64,000 bases of DNA from Candidatus Symbiothrix dinenymphae (GTDB lineage: Bacteria; Bacteroidota; Bacteroidia; Bacteroidales; Azobacteroidaceae), in assembly GCA_001417715.1 (NCBI GenBank), contig BBRT01000013.1, positions 1 to 64,000 on the forward strand. The letters run 5' to 3'. How positions within the stretch are numbered: position 1 is the stretch's first letter; each line of letters begins with the position of its first letter. Of this stretch, positions 24,996 through 34,353 are shown in pieces. Made by a program: the position numbers and the translations under genes. The notes beneath the pieces are model-generated. The model worked only from the letters and a program-made list of their open reading frames with translations. It made no database searches and was not told where the DNA came from.

Positions 24996-25634
24996 ATGGC
25001 AACAATAGATGCAACTAAAAAGAAGGCTGAAAGCCTGATGAGCAATAGCGCAGGGCAACGCCCAGTGGGTGGAGCGACATCATTGCGCCTGCGCCCTGTA
25101 AGGGCAATAGCAATGTGGCGCAATATGGCTTACGCCCTTTCAGGGCTATGGCTGTTGCGTGGCATATCATTTCGTAGGGCGATGCCCTACGCTAATGCTA
25201 AAAGGGCGTTGCCCTTGGCATTATTAATTCTTGTTTTGATGACATCTTGCTCGACTTATTACATTCCACTTGACAGTTTTAAACAGCAATTTGCTGATAT
25301 AGACTCAACAAAATTCAAAGATGTGGAAGTAAAAGGTCCTACATATTTGACCTATCATTATAAGGCAAATCCCATTACAACGATTCAATGTGTAGATAAA
25401 GATGGAAATTCTCATCAGATAATCAATAGCCCTTCAATCGAAATTCGTTTTACTTATGGACATAAAAATAAACGTACTATCTTCTATTTTGATAGAATTT
25501 ATGTTGGTCAAAACGCTGTTAGGGGAGTAGAATCCAGATTTGTTGAATCTATCAGAAATACAATTCCACTTGACAGTATTACAAAAATTGAAATTCAAGA
25601 TGGGCATAAGAAATTTTCATACGTCAATAAATAA
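24996..25634 (+). CDS. Lipoprotein whose N-terminus is split by an in-frame repeat element
   Basis: The product is 212 residues. The C-terminal 130 residues read as an ordinary lipoprotein: LALLILVLMTSCSTYYIP has a lipobox (LMTSC), followed by a soluble domain of unknown family. The first ~75 residues before the signal are not typical. Residues about 20-73 (SAGQRPVGGATSLRL ... FRRAMPYANAKRALPL) are encoded by a 164-bp element with inverted ends. Either translation really starts further in, or the element was inserted between the original start (MATIDATKKKAES) and the lipoprotein signal while keeping frame. An export-competent start inside the element is not obvious. Confidence 0.55.
   Translation: MATIDATKKKAESLMSNSAGQRPVGGATSLRLRPVRAIAMWRNMAYALSGLWLLRGISFRRAMPYANAKRALPLALLILVLMTSCSTYYIPLDSFKQQFADIDSTKFKDVEVKGPTYLTYHYKANPITTIQCVDKDGNSHQIINSPSIEIRFTYGHKNKRTIFYFDRIYVGQNAVRGVESRFVESIRNTIPLDSITKIEIQDGHKKFSYVNK
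25052..25215. repeat. 164-bp element with 12-bp terminal inverted repeats, in frame in a lipoprotein gene
   Basis: The ends AGGGCAACGCCC (25052-25063) and GGGCGTTGCCCT (25204-25215) are perfect inverted repeats. Inside are further paired segments, such as GCCCTGTAAGGGC-like and GTAGGGCGATGCCCTAC. GC content is above that of the flanks. It contains no stop in the lipoprotein frame. Confidence 0.8.
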
Positions 25635-25670
25635 AATAATATTTTTAATACTCTAATAAATATAAAAAAA

Positions 25671-28600
25671 ATGGCTAAAGAGAAGAAATTTTTGACTTGT
25701 GATGGTAATCAGGCGGCTGCGCATATCGCGTATATGTTCAGCGAGACGGCTTCGATTTATCCTATCACTCCGAGTTCTACGATGGCGGAGTATGTCGATG
25801 AGTGGGCGGCTGCCGGTCGGAAGAATGTGTTTGGCGAAACGGTTCGCGTGGATGAGATGCAGTCTGAGGCGGGGGCTGCGGGGGCTATGCACGGCTCTTT
25901 GCAGGCTGGGGCGCTCTCTACTACGTTCACGGCTTCGCAGGGATTGTTGCTGATGATTCCGAACATGTATAAGGTGGCAGGTGAGCTGCTTCCGGGTGTT
26001 TACCACGTCTCGGCGCGGGCTTTGGCTTCGCACGCCCTGTCGATTTTTGGCGACCATCAGGATGTGATGGCGGTGCGTCAGACGGGGGTTGCGATGTTTG
26101 CGACCGGGTCGGTGCAGGAAGTGATGGATTTGGCGGCGGTGGCGCATCTGGCGGCGATTAAGTCGCGCGTGCCGTTTGTGCATTTCTTCGACGGGTTCCG
26201 CACTTCGCACGAAATTCAGAAGATTGAGGCGTTGGAAAATGACGACCTGGCGGGGCTGATTGACCAAAAGGCGTTGACGGCTTTCCGCAAGCGTGCATTA
26301 AATCCCGAAGCACCGGTGGCTCGCGGGATGGCGCCAAACCCTGATATTTATTTTCAGGCACGTGAGGCATCGAATGTGTATTACGACAAGGTTGTGGATA
26401 TTGTGGACGGCTATGTGAAGCAATTGTCCGAACTCACCGGTCGCAAATACAATTTGTTCGACTATTACGGTGCTAAGGATGCTGAGCGCGTGATTATCGC
26501 GATGGGGTCGGTGACGGAAGCCATCAAGGAGACCATCGACTATCTGACGAAAAAAGGCGAAAAAGTCGGCTTGGTGGCTGTGCACCTCTTCCGTCCATTC
26601 TCGGTGAAGCATTTGGGCGAGGCATTGCCCGCAACGGTGAAGCGCATCGCCGTTTTAGACCGCACGAAAGAGCCGGGTGCCAATGGCGAGCCGCTGTATC
26701 TCGATGTGGTTGAGGCATTTGCGTCCTGCAAAGACATCCCCTGCGCCAACAAGCCGCTCATCGTGGGCGGTCGCTACGGCTTGTCGTCGAAAGACACCAC
26801 GCCGGCACAAATCTTGTCGGTGTACGAAAATCTGGCTGCCAACACCCCGAAACACGGATTTACGATTGGCATCGTGGACGACGTAACGTTCAAATCACTT
26901 CCCCTAAAACCGGAATTGATATTGGAAAACGGTCCGTTTGAAGCCAAATTCTACGGTTTGGGAGCCGACGGCACGGTGGGCGCGAACAAAAACTCCATCA
27001 AAATCATCGGCGACAACACCAATAAATACTGTCAGGCATATTTCGCGTACGATTCCAAGAAATCGGGCGGCTTCACCTGCTCGCATTTGCGCTTCGGCGA
27101 CAACCCCATTCGGAGTACTTATTTGGTGAACACCCCCGACTTCGTAGCGTGCCACGTGCAAGCCTATCTCCGCCTCTACGATGTGACCAAAGGTTTGAAA
27201 AAGAATGGCACATTCCTCTTGAACACGATTTGGGACGCTCAGCAGGTGAAAGAAAACCTGCCAAACGATGTGAAACGCTATTTGGCGCAAAATAAAATCA
27301 ATTTCTACATCATCGATGCCACCAATATTGCACAGGAAATTGGCTTGGGAAATCGCACCAACACCATCCTGCAATCGGCATTCTTCAAAATTACCGGCGT
27401 TGTTCCCTACGAATTGGCGGTGGAACAAATGAAGTATATGATTAAGAAATCGTATGGCAAGAAGGGCGACGACATTGTGAACAAAAACAACGCCGCAGTG
27501 GACCGTGGTGCCGATTATGTGAAGGTGGACGTGCCCGCAGAGTGGGCAAATTTGCAACCGGAAGCGGCGGCAAAAAGTGCGGCAGTACCCGAATTTGTTA
27601 CTAAAATTGTGCAGCCCATCAACGCCCAAAAAGGCGACGACCTGCCCGTTTCTGCCTTCACAGGGCGCGAAGACGGCACTTGGGAACAGGGCACGGCGGC
27701 TTACGAAAAGCGCGGCGTGGCATCGAACGTGCCGGTTTGGAACGCCGACAACTGTATTCAGTGTAACCAGTGCGCCTACGTTTGCCCTCACGCTGCCATC
27801 CGTCCGTTCGTGTTGGATGCTGCCGAACAAGCGAAAGCACCAAAGGGCTTGGCGACCTTGAAAGCCACCGGCAAACAGTTTGAAGGTATGACTTTCCGCA
27901 TGCAAGTCAATGTGTTAGACTGCTTGGGCTGCGACAACTGCGCAGACGTTTGTCCGGGCAACAAAAACGGCAAAGCCCTCTCAATGGTGCCCATCGAAAC
28001 GCGACCGGACGAACAGGAAAACTGGGATTTCTGCATAAACGAAGTACACACCAAACAAAATTTGGTGGACATACAGGCAAACGTGAAAAATTCACAGTTT
28101 GCAACGCCGCTGTTTGAGTTCTCCGGTGCCTGCTCGGGTTGCGGCGAAACGCCTTATGTGAAATTGATTTCACAACTCTTCGGCGACCGCCAAATGATTG
28201 CCAACGCAACAGGCTGTACATCAATCTATTCCGGCTCGGCACCTTCTACTCCTTACACGCAAAACGCAGAAGGGCGCGGTCCGGCTTGGGCAAATTCCCT
28301 GTTTGAAGACAACGCCGAATATGGCTTGGGAATGAAAATTGCGACCGACAAAATGCGCGACCGGGTGGTTGAAAAAACCAATGCGTTGTTGGCAATTCCT
28401 TGGACAAACGCCAAAATTAAAGAAGCGGCACAGACTTGGCTCGACAATCGTGAAGATGGCGGCGCAGCAGGCAGAAAAGCCGCTGACGACTATGCTGCCA
28501 TTCTCGAATGGGGCATCGCAACCATTGACGAACTTGTTCAGCATTTTGCAGCCACAAGTTGCAACAACGACCCGAATATCAAGACATTAGATGATGTTAT

Positions 28601-29402
28601 CAAGTATTTGGAAAAAGCAGGTTCGCAAGCAGCAGAAACGCTTGAGTTAGTAAAAAAAATTAAAGCGTCCGGTTCAGATACCTGTAATTGCCCTGCCTGC
28701 ACGTTGTGCAAAGAACTTTTGGAATTGAAAGGCTTCTTTATGAAACGCAGCCAATGGATTATCGGCGGCGACGGCTGGGCTTACGACATCGGCTTCGGCG
28801 GCTTAGACCATGTGATTGCATCCGGACAAAACGTGAACATCCTCGTGGTGGACACCGAAGTATATTCCAACACCGGCGGACAATCCTCGAAATCCACCCC
28901 TGTGGGCGCAGTAGCGAAGTTTGCAGCAGCCGGAAAACGCATCCGCAAAAAAGATTTGGGCATGATTGCCACCACCTACGGCTACGTCTATGTGGCGCAA
29001 ATAGCCATGGGAGCCAATCAAGCACAGACCCTGAAAGCCATCCGCGAAGCAGAAGCCTACGATGGACCATCGCTAATAATCGCCTACTCGCCCTGCATCA
29101 GCCACGGCTTGAAAGCCGGCATGGGACACGCCCAAGCCGAGCAAAAAACCGCCGTAGAATGTGGCTATTGGCACCTCTGGCGTTTCGACCCGCGCTTGGA
29201 AGCCGAAGGGCAAAACCCTTTCCAACTTGACAGCAAAGAGCCGGATTGGACGAAATTCCAAGATTTCCTCAAAGGCGAAGTGCGGTTTGCATCATTAGCG
29301 AAGCAGTATCCGAAGGAGGCTGAGGAATTGTTTGCGATTACGCAGAAGAATGCTGAGTGGCGTTTGGCTGGGTATAAGCGATTGGCGGAGCAAACGTTTT
29401 GA
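25671..29402 (+). CDS. nifJ: Pyruvate:ferredoxin (flavodoxin) oxidoreductase, single-chain
   Basis: This 1243-residue enzyme oxidises pyruvate plus CoA to acetyl-CoA and CO2, reducing ferredoxin, and is central to anaerobic metabolism. Domains are visible in order: the N-terminal pyrimidine-binding domain (YPITPSSTMAEYVDEW; GALSTTFTASQGLLLMIPN), the TKC-type II domain, and the gamma domain (FYGLGADGTVGANKNSIKI). Next come two [4Fe-4S] sites (CIQCNQCAYVCP near residue 695, CLGCDNCADVCPG near 750) and the cysteine plus TPP domain (CSGCGETPYVKL near 820; GGDGWAYDIGFGGLDH; NTGGQSSKSTP). It is full length and followed by a terminator. Confidence 0.97.
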   Translation: MAKEKKFLTCDGNQAAAHIAYMFSETASIYPITPSSTMAEYVDEWAAAGRKNVFGETVRVDEMQSEAGAAGAMHGSLQAGALSTTFTASQGLLLMIPNMYKVAGELLPGVYHVSARALASHALSIFGDHQDVMAVRQTGVAMFATGSVQEVMDLAAVAHLAAIKSRVPFVHFFDGFRTSHEIQKIEALENDDLAGLIDQKALTAFRKRALNPEAPVARGMAPNPDIYFQAREASNVYYDKVVDIVDGYVKQLSELTGRKYNLFDYYGAKDAERVIIAMGSVTEAIKETIDYLTKKGEKVGLVAVHLFRPFSVKHLGEALPATVKRIAVLDRTKEPGANGEPLYLDVVEAFASCKDIPCANKPLIVGGRYGLSSKDTTPAQILSVYENLAANTPKHGFTIGIVDDVTFKSLPLKPELILENGPFEAKFYGLGADGTVGANKNSIKIIGDNTNKYCQAYFAYDSKKSGGFTCSHLRFGDNPIRSTYLVNTPDFVACHVQAYLRLYDVTKGLKKNGTFLLNTIWDAQQVKENLPNDVKRYLAQNKINFYIIDATNIAQEIGLGNRTNTILQSAFFKITGVVPYELAVEQMKYMIKKSYGKKGDDIVNKNNAAVDRGADYVKVDVPAEWANLQPEAAAKSAAVPEFVTKIVQPINAQKGDDLPVSAFTGREDGTWEQGTAAYEKRGVASNVPVWNADNCIQCNQCAYVCPHAAIRPFVLDAAEQAKAPKGLATLKATGKQFEGMTFRMQVNVLDCLGCDNCADVCPGNKNGKALSMVPIETRPDEQENWDFCINEVHTKQNLVDIQANVKNSQFATPLFEFSGACSGCGETPYVKLISQLFGDRQMIANATGCTSIYSGSAPSTPYTQNAEGRGPAWANSLFEDNAEYGLGMKIATDKMRDRVVEKTNALLAIPWTNAKIKEAAQTWLDNREDGGAAGRKAADDYAAILEWGIATIDELVQHFAATSCNNDPNIKTLDDVIKYLEKAGSQAAETLELVKKIKASGSDTCNCPACTLCKELLELKGFFMKRSQWIIGGDGWAYDIGFGGLDHVIASGQNVNILVVDTEVYSNTGGQSSKSTPVGAVAKFAAAGKRIRKKDLGMIATTYGYVYVAQIAMGANQAQTLKAIREAEAYDGPSLIIAYSPCISHGLKAGMGHAQAEQKTAVECGYWHLWRFDPRLEAEGQNPFQLDSKEPDWTKFQDFLKGEVRFASLAKQYPKEAEELFAITQKNAEWRLAGYKRLAEQTF

Positions 29403-29408
29403 ACATCC

Positions 29409-29435
29409 TGTCATTGCGGGTTTGACCTGCAATCC
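29409..29435. repeat. Degenerate half palindromic element after nifJ
   Basis: GTCATTGCGGGTTTGACCTG then CAATCCC, two bases off the nuo-locus element. It sits just after the nifJ stop and before the terminator. Confidence 0.7.
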
Positions 29436-29439
29436 CATG

Positions 29440-29478
29440 AAAAAACGTCATTTTGCAAAAAAATGGCGTTTTTTTTTG
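29440..29478 (+). terminator. Rho-independent terminator of nifJ
   Basis: The AAAAACGTCATTTT / AAAATGGCGTTTTTT stem (one G-T pair), around GCAA, is followed by a run of T, 38 bases after the nifJ stop. Confidence 0.7.
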
Positions 29479-29495
29479 ATTTTTTTCAAAAAATA

Positions 29496-29527
29496 TTTGC
29501 GCATTTAAAAACTAATTATTACCTTTG
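29496..29527 (+). promoter_or_regulatory. Promoter for the beta-propeller gene at 29630
   Basis: TTTG (29496-29499), 20 bases, TACCTTTG (29520-29527), which leaves a roughly 95-base leader before the ATG. Confidence 0.65.
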
Positions 29528-29629
29528 CGCCCGAAGCCTATTTTTGAATTAGCAAATCAACGATAAATTCGCGAAAGTATATGAAGAACAATAGTTAAAC
29601 TTTTTAATAATTAAAAAATTACAAGTATT

Positions 29630-31537
29630 ATGCAAACAAATGTAAACAGTGTTTTAGTTGCTGCGTTATTCAGCGGGGCAACCGTTTTTGCTCAACGTCA
29701 GGCGGATGTGACAATTCCTTTCAGCCAGGACATTCAGCAAATTGTACTCAATCCGGTCAACGGGCACGTGATTGTGAAAGAGAAGGAAGTGATTTCGGAT
29801 TACAATCCGGAAACACGCAAAACTGAGTGGGTCATCAACAAAAAAGATGTAGTGACCGTTGGAGCACTTGAAGGTGCACAAAAGGTGTTGGATGCCGTGG
29901 AGTCGGTGGATGGTTTGGCGGCTTCGTTCCAATCTGCCGACGACATCTACTTCGTTCAGGGGTCGCTTTATGTGCGGGCGGTGCTTGAAAACCGCGATGT
30001 GATTATTAATTCGCTCACCGGTCAGGTCGTTTTTAATTCCGAAACTGCCGGCTATCGCATTCTGCAAAGTCAATTTTTGCCGGAGGCTAACGAATTTTTA
30101 TTGTTAACCAGTGAGGGGAAATTTTTCTATTCCGTTTTATGGAATCAAGATGGAAAAGAAAAGTGGAAAACCGAAATAGGCACGGCTGCAAGTCTGGCGA
30201 GTGCGTTCAAAGATGCGCTATCGTTTAAAAAGACCGGTTCCGAAGACAAAGCAGAACTGAAAGGCGATGCGATTTATACCTCTGTCAATGGCATTTTGTA
30301 TAAATTAGACAAACAAACGGGCAAAATTCTGTGGCAAGCGAAAGACAAAATCTATACATTTTATCTTTCGCAGTCCGGGAAAAATGTCATTGTAATAAAA
30401 AATGTCGGAAGCATTATATCCATGAAGCAAGGGTTGAATGTTTGGAACAGCCAAGATGGCTCTCAAGTTTGGAAAAACGACATCAAAACCCTGTCTGTCC
30501 TCTATTTGGAGGATTGGGCAGACAAAATTTTGGTTGCGCATAGCAGTGGATTTAATTTTTATAACTATGCTGATGGGAAAAAAGTATGGAAAAAAGATGC
30601 TTTCGGCTTCGATTTCAAACGAGTAATACCCATCGGTCAAGATTATTTATATGTTGGCGGTGTAGAAATAAATTTAGTGGATGGAAATGGACAAAAGAAG
30701 TGGAAAAAACCCGCTAAAATTTCGGACAAGAGGGAAGCCCCTATTCATTTTTTTGACATCATTGGAGATAATCAAGTGCTGTATTTATCCGGTGTTTCCG
30801 GTATTTTAGTGGACTACACAACCGGCAAAAAGATTTGGAAAAAGGATATTGAGTTTGAAAAAGACCGTCCCGTGTTGTATGCTATTGATGATGCAATCAA
30901 TACGGTTTTGGTTTATAACGACAAAAAAGTTTACAAATTCGATACAAAAACTACCGCAACCCCCAAACCGCTTGCTAAACTGAAAAAAGTGAAAAATGAA
31001 GAAAGTATTTCAGACATCGGATTGTTCGATTGGGGCATTTCTTTGGTAGGCGAAGGCGACGTCATTGGTATTGGGTTAGACGGTGCTGTCAAATATCAAA
31101 ATGCTTATACCGAGCCGGGAGGTAGCACACGCAAGTTGATGAAAGTGGCAGCCTTTGGTTTGAAAGACTACTCTAAAGGAACTCAGGCACAAACACATTA
31201 TTCTTTCAGAGATGGAGCAGGTAAAGTAATAGAAGGAACAGCTGAATTTAGTGATAAGATACAACAAACTGGAAAAGCAGCTGGTGTAGCGTCTGATTTA
31301 CTAAACCGTTCCGGAATAGCAAATCGATTCAGTGCAATGAAAGCCAACGGCGACTACGCTTTCGTTTTATCCAAAGGCACCAATGGAGCAGAATTGGTGA
31401 AAGTGAAAAAAGCAGATGGTTCGGAAGTGGACAAAATTGCCCTCGACAACAACAAACCCATCTACGAAGTAGACCCCGTGAATGACAATGTTTATTACGT
31501 TTTCAAAAACGAGTTGCGCACTTATAACGGGAAATAA
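29630..31537 (+). CDS. Exported PQQ-type beta-propeller protein
   Basis: This 635-residue protein has a signal-like N-terminus (residues 4-21, ending TVFAQ). Then repeated blades of the PQQ-like type appear: ILYKLDKQTGKILWQAKDK, LNVWNSQDGSQVWKND, INLVDGNGQKKWKKP, ILVDYTTGKKIWKKDIEF. The tryptophan-docking motif (G-K-x-x-W) recurs at least five times. Such propellers are usually periplasmic or surface scaffolds, like BamB. No cofactor can be inferred. It is monocistronic: a terminator-plus-promoter lies upstream and a palindrome downstream. Confidence 0.75.
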   Translation: MQTNVNSVLVAALFSGATVFAQRQADVTIPFSQDIQQIVLNPVNGHVIVKEKEVISDYNPETRKTEWVINKKDVVTVGALEGAQKVLDAVESVDGLAASFQSADDIYFVQGSLYVRAVLENRDVIINSLTGQVVFNSETAGYRILQSQFLPEANEFLLLTSEGKFFYSVLWNQDGKEKWKTEIGTAASLASAFKDALSFKKTGSEDKAELKGDAIYTSVNGILYKLDKQTGKILWQAKDKIYTFYLSQSGKNVIVIKNVGSIISMKQGLNVWNSQDGSQVWKNDIKTLSVLYLEDWADKILVAHSSGFNFYNYADGKKVWKKDAFGFDFKRVIPIGQDYLYVGGVEINLVDGNGQKKWKKPAKISDKREAPIHFFDIIGDNQVLYLSGVSGILVDYTTGKKIWKKDIEFEKDRPVLYAIDDAINTVLVYNDKKVYKFDTKTTATPKPLAKLKKVKNEESISDIGLFDWGISLVGEGDVIGIGLDGAVKYQNAYTEPGGSTRKLMKVAAFGLKDYSKGTQAQTHYSFRDGAGKVIEGTAEFSDKIQQTGKAAGVASDLLNRSGIANRFSAMKANGDYAFVLSKGTNGAELVKVKKADGSEVDKIALDNNKPIYEVDPVNDNVYYVFKNELRTYNGK

Positions 31538-31553
31538 TTGCGTTTTTCCGACA

Positions 31554-31585
31554 ATATAGGGGCGTTGCACGCAACGCCCCTATAT
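31554..31585. terminator. Bidirectional hairpin between convergent genes (REP-like)
   Basis: A perfect 15-bp stem, ATATAGGGGCGTTGC / GCAACGCCCCTATAT, around a 2-base loop. It overlaps the stop codon of the DUF4143 gene and follows the propeller gene by 16 bases. It probably ends both transcripts, but the sequence type also occurs as a dispersed palindrome in bacteria. Confidence 0.65.
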
Positions 31586-32719
31586 GATTTTATCCGCCCA
31601 GAGTTCCTTTAAAAATTCTGTTGCCGGATAAATTTCGACATCGCCCAGTGTGCGGCGATATTTGTCCAGCGACACCACGAGCAGTTTTGCCTGCGGAAAT
31701 TCTTCCTGAAAGGCATTCAAACCTTTGGTGTGTCGCGATTGTACTTCCTTGCACGATTTAAATTCAATAGCAACTCTGCCGTTTCCGATGATGCAATCAA
31801 CCTCGTAGCCATGCGTAGTGCGCCAATAGGTGACCTGTTCTTCGGAAAAACGGTAACCCAGACAGGCAATAATTTCCTGTATCATCAAATGCTCAAAAGC
31901 GTGACCGAAAGCATCTGTGCCCGGCACCAATTTGTGTTGCTTCAACAGATAATTTACAATTCCCACATCGAAGTAGTAAAATTTGGGTGCGATAATTGCT
32001 CTACGTTTGGTTGTTGCCGTGAAGCCGGGAATTAGATAGCCAATCATCGTTTGTTCCAGAATATTGAAATATTCTTTTACCGTGTTGGCACTCACGCCAC
32101 AATCTTGCGCAATGTTCTTATACACAATCATTTCGCCACTACATTGAGCTGCAATTTCCATAAAGCGGGTGAACGACAAAAGGTTGCGTGAGAGGGCTTC
32201 TGCGCGAATTTCTTCGTTCAGATAATCACCAATATAGGCTTGCAACCGCCGCTGTGGGTTTTCAATGGTATAATGGCGCGGCAACATTCCGTTGTTGATT
32301 GCCCGCATCAGGTCGAAATCGGGAATTTCGGCACTGACAAGCGGATACAGCACCGTCCGTAAAGCCCTGCCACCTAACAGATTGGCTCCACAACGAATGA
32401 GTTTGCGCGCACTCGACCCGCAAAGGATAAAGCGAATCTTTCGATTGGTCAGCAACCAATGCACCTCATCCATCAAAGCGGGGATTTTTTGTACTTCGTC
32501 AATAATAACCAAATCCTGCGGATTGGCATTTTTCAATTCCTCGCGCAAAAGGGCAGGGTTGCGAAAAAAACGTTCAAACTCTTCACTTTTCAGCAAGTCG
32601 TAATAACGTGCTGTCGGAAACAGCGTTTCGAGCAAAGTGCTTTTGCCCGTTTGCCGCGCACCCCACAGAAACAGAGAGTCTTCCGCAGCCTCTTCTAACT
32701 TCAAAATTCTAATAAACAT
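31580..32719 (-). CDS. AAA_14 ATPase with DUF4143 (PD-(D/E)XK-like) domain
   Basis: This 379-residue protein has Walker A GARQTGKS at residues 20-27, Walker B LVIIDEVQKIP, sensor FILCGSSARKL and the loop LLGGRALRTVLYPL. The C-terminal DUF4143 region contains a nuclease-like core: HGYEVDCIIGN then VAIEFKSCK. These proteins are abundant, stand alone and are of unknown role. Its last codons are built into the hairpin at 31554-31585. A -7 box (minus-strand TACCTTTG at 32771-32764) lies about 45 bases upstream of the start. Confidence 0.88.
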   Translation of the reverse strand: MFIRILKLEEAAEDSLFLWGARQTGKSTLLETLFPTARYYDLLKSEEFERFFRNPALLREELKNANPQDLVIIDEVQKIPALMDEVHWLLTNRKIRFILCGSSARKLIRCGANLLGGRALRTVLYPLVSAEIPDFDLMRAINNGMLPRHYTIENPQRRLQAYIGDYLNEEIRAEALSRNLLSFTRFMEIAAQCSGEMIVYKNIAQDCGVSANTVKEYFNILEQTMIGYLIPGFTATTKRRAIIAPKFYYFDVGIVNYLLKQHKLVPGTDAFGHAFEHLMIQEIIACLGYRFSEEQVTYWRTTHGYEVDCIIGNGRVAIEFKSCKEVQSRHTKGLNAFQEEFPQAKLLVVSLDKYRRTLGDVEIYPATEFLKELWADKII

Positions 32720-33242
32720 AAGTCGTACTTCATTTTATCGGGATAAAACGCAATTCAATTGCGCAAAGGTACAACATTTTTTTCAAAAATAGAACACCCC
32801 CAAAAAAAAAACGTTTCCATTAATCAATTCTTTTATACATAAATCAATCGTAATACCGTTGAAAGTTTTCCATTATTTCCTCTCTAAAAAAACTTTTTTC
32901 ATTGCATGTACTTGAAAATCTGAAAATTTTTATCTAATTTTGTCCCCGAAAATAAAAATGAACACAATGTGTAAAAAACAGAAAAATTAAAATTGTAACA
33001 TAGTAATAACGGGGCTTTTTAGCTCTTATTCTCGAAATAACGAAATCTACCAAGTTTTCAAAAAGCAATCGAGGATAAGTTAGCGAAAATTCGCGCTGTG
33101 TGGCGTGAATTGTGCGGTGCTTATTTGATTGCAAAGGTTTTGGTAGAGCCGGTTATTTACAAATAAGCAATCAATGAACAGTTCGACGCTTTTTTTGTTT
33201 GCCTATGAGGTTTAAGAGTTTGAGCCACAAACTCTTAAAAAA
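32720..33242. other. AT-rich intergenic region, possible worn coding remnant
   Basis: It holds the minus-strand -7 box for the DUF4143 gene (32764-32771) and long A/T runs. Near 33060-33165 the plus strand reads a short open stretch (AIEDKLAKIRAVWRELCGAY) ending at TAA, which looks protein-like but has no start or family match. An imperfect inverted repeat, AAGAGTTTG..CAAACTCTT, ends just before the next ATG. Confidence 0.4.
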
Positions 33243-34343
33243 ATGATAAAAAAAGTATTATTCAAAGGTTTGCAATCGCAAACAAGCAACTTTTCTGCTT
33301 CGCTAAAATCGGCGTTCAGTACGAAATCTGGCAGCAATCAACCCAACAGAATTTTATGGATTGATTTTGCAAAAGTAACCGGAATTTGGTTGATGGTTCT
33401 TGGACATATCCGTATTCCTACCGAATTGTGGAACATTATTTACTCATTCCACATGCCGCTATTCTTTTTCATATCCGGCTATTTGGAAAAAGACAGAAAG
33501 CTCAAGAATACGGTAGTAAATGGGGTTCAGACGCTAATTATCCCTTATGTGTTGCTATACGTTCTGAATTATTTGAGCGGCAAATTGCTGCGTCAACTAA
33601 TTTTTGGAGACATAACCTTTAATAATGCACTGATAAAGCCGTTTTGGGGTATGTTATTGGGAGTAGGATATGATACAGATACTTCAATCATGGTAGTTGG
33701 GCCGTTATGGTTTTTAATAGCATTATTTTTTGTAAAAATATTCAATAGCATATTGCAATCAATAAGTAACGGCAAGACGTTCTATTATGTACTTGGTAAT
33801 GTGTGTGTTATAGGTATTGTGCTTTTTCTGAAACAGTTAAATATAGATTTATTGCTTTCAATAGATAGTGCACTACTGGCTTTGCCATTTTTTGCCATTG
33901 GACATGTTTTTAAAAAGCAAAATATAATCAAAGTCGTTGAGTCGGGGAATAAAAGACAGTTTGGATTAACCTGTTTAGGTGTAGTAATTGGCTTTACACT
34001 ACTTGTTACTATTGTACCATTCAATGGGCGTGTAGATGTCAATGGCTGCAATTATGGAAATAATATAGTACTATTTTATGTGATAGGAATGGTTGGAATA
34101 CTGGCAACTGTTTTGCTGTCAATGTTATATACAAATAGTTCAAAAATAATTACAATTATATCAAGTGGGACAATACTGATATTGGCATTTAGTGGAAAAA
34201 TCACAAATTTGATTTTGGGAAATGATGTGCTAATAAATCCCGTTGTGGGCATTATTGTTACGACAATAACTGTTCTGCTATTTATACCTGTAATAGTATT
34301 AGTGAAAAAATATTTTCCTATACTGATGGGAGGGCGTAAATAA
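33243..34343 (+). CDS. Acyltransferase family 3 (fucose O-acetylase-like) membrane protein
   Basis: This 366-residue protein has about ten TM helices. Its start matches the acyltransferase 3 family after a ~35-residue extension: RILWIDFAKVTGIWLMVLGHI with the catalytic-type histidine, then YSFHMPLFFFISGYL. Family members O-acetylate surface sugars using cytoplasmic acetyl-CoA. An extended N-terminus rich in S/K is unusual but the ATG at 33243 follows an AA-rich leader, and no internal start fits better. The gene is alone on its strand here. Confidence 0.8.
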   Translation: MIKKVLFKGLQSQTSNFSASLKSAFSTKSGSNQPNRILWIDFAKVTGIWLMVLGHIRIPTELWNIIYSFHMPLFFFISGYLEKDRKLKNTVVNGVQTLIIPYVLLYVLNYLSGKLLRQLIFGDITFNNALIKPFWGMLLGVGYDTDTSIMVVGPLWFLIALFFVKIFNSILQSISNGKTFYYVLGNVCVIGIVLFLKQLNIDLLLSIDSALLALPFFAIGHVFKKQNIIKVVESGNKRQFGLTCLGVVIGFTLLVTIVPFNGRVDVNGCNYGNNIVLFYVIGMVGILATVLLSMLYTNSSKIITIISSGTILILAFSGKITNLILGNDVLINPVVGIIVTTITVLLFIPVIVLVKKYFPILMGGRK

Positions 34344-34353
34344 TTTTTTCACC

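Noticed and set aside
26904..27905. Minus-strand 333-codon ORF inside nifJ
   Set aside because: Antisense shadow of the iron-sulfur/gamma region of a clearly real enzyme.
33060..33165. Short open stretch AIEDKLAKIRAVWRELCGAY... before the acyltransferase gene
   Set aside because: It has no start codon and could not be tied to any family, so it is only noted as a possible relic.
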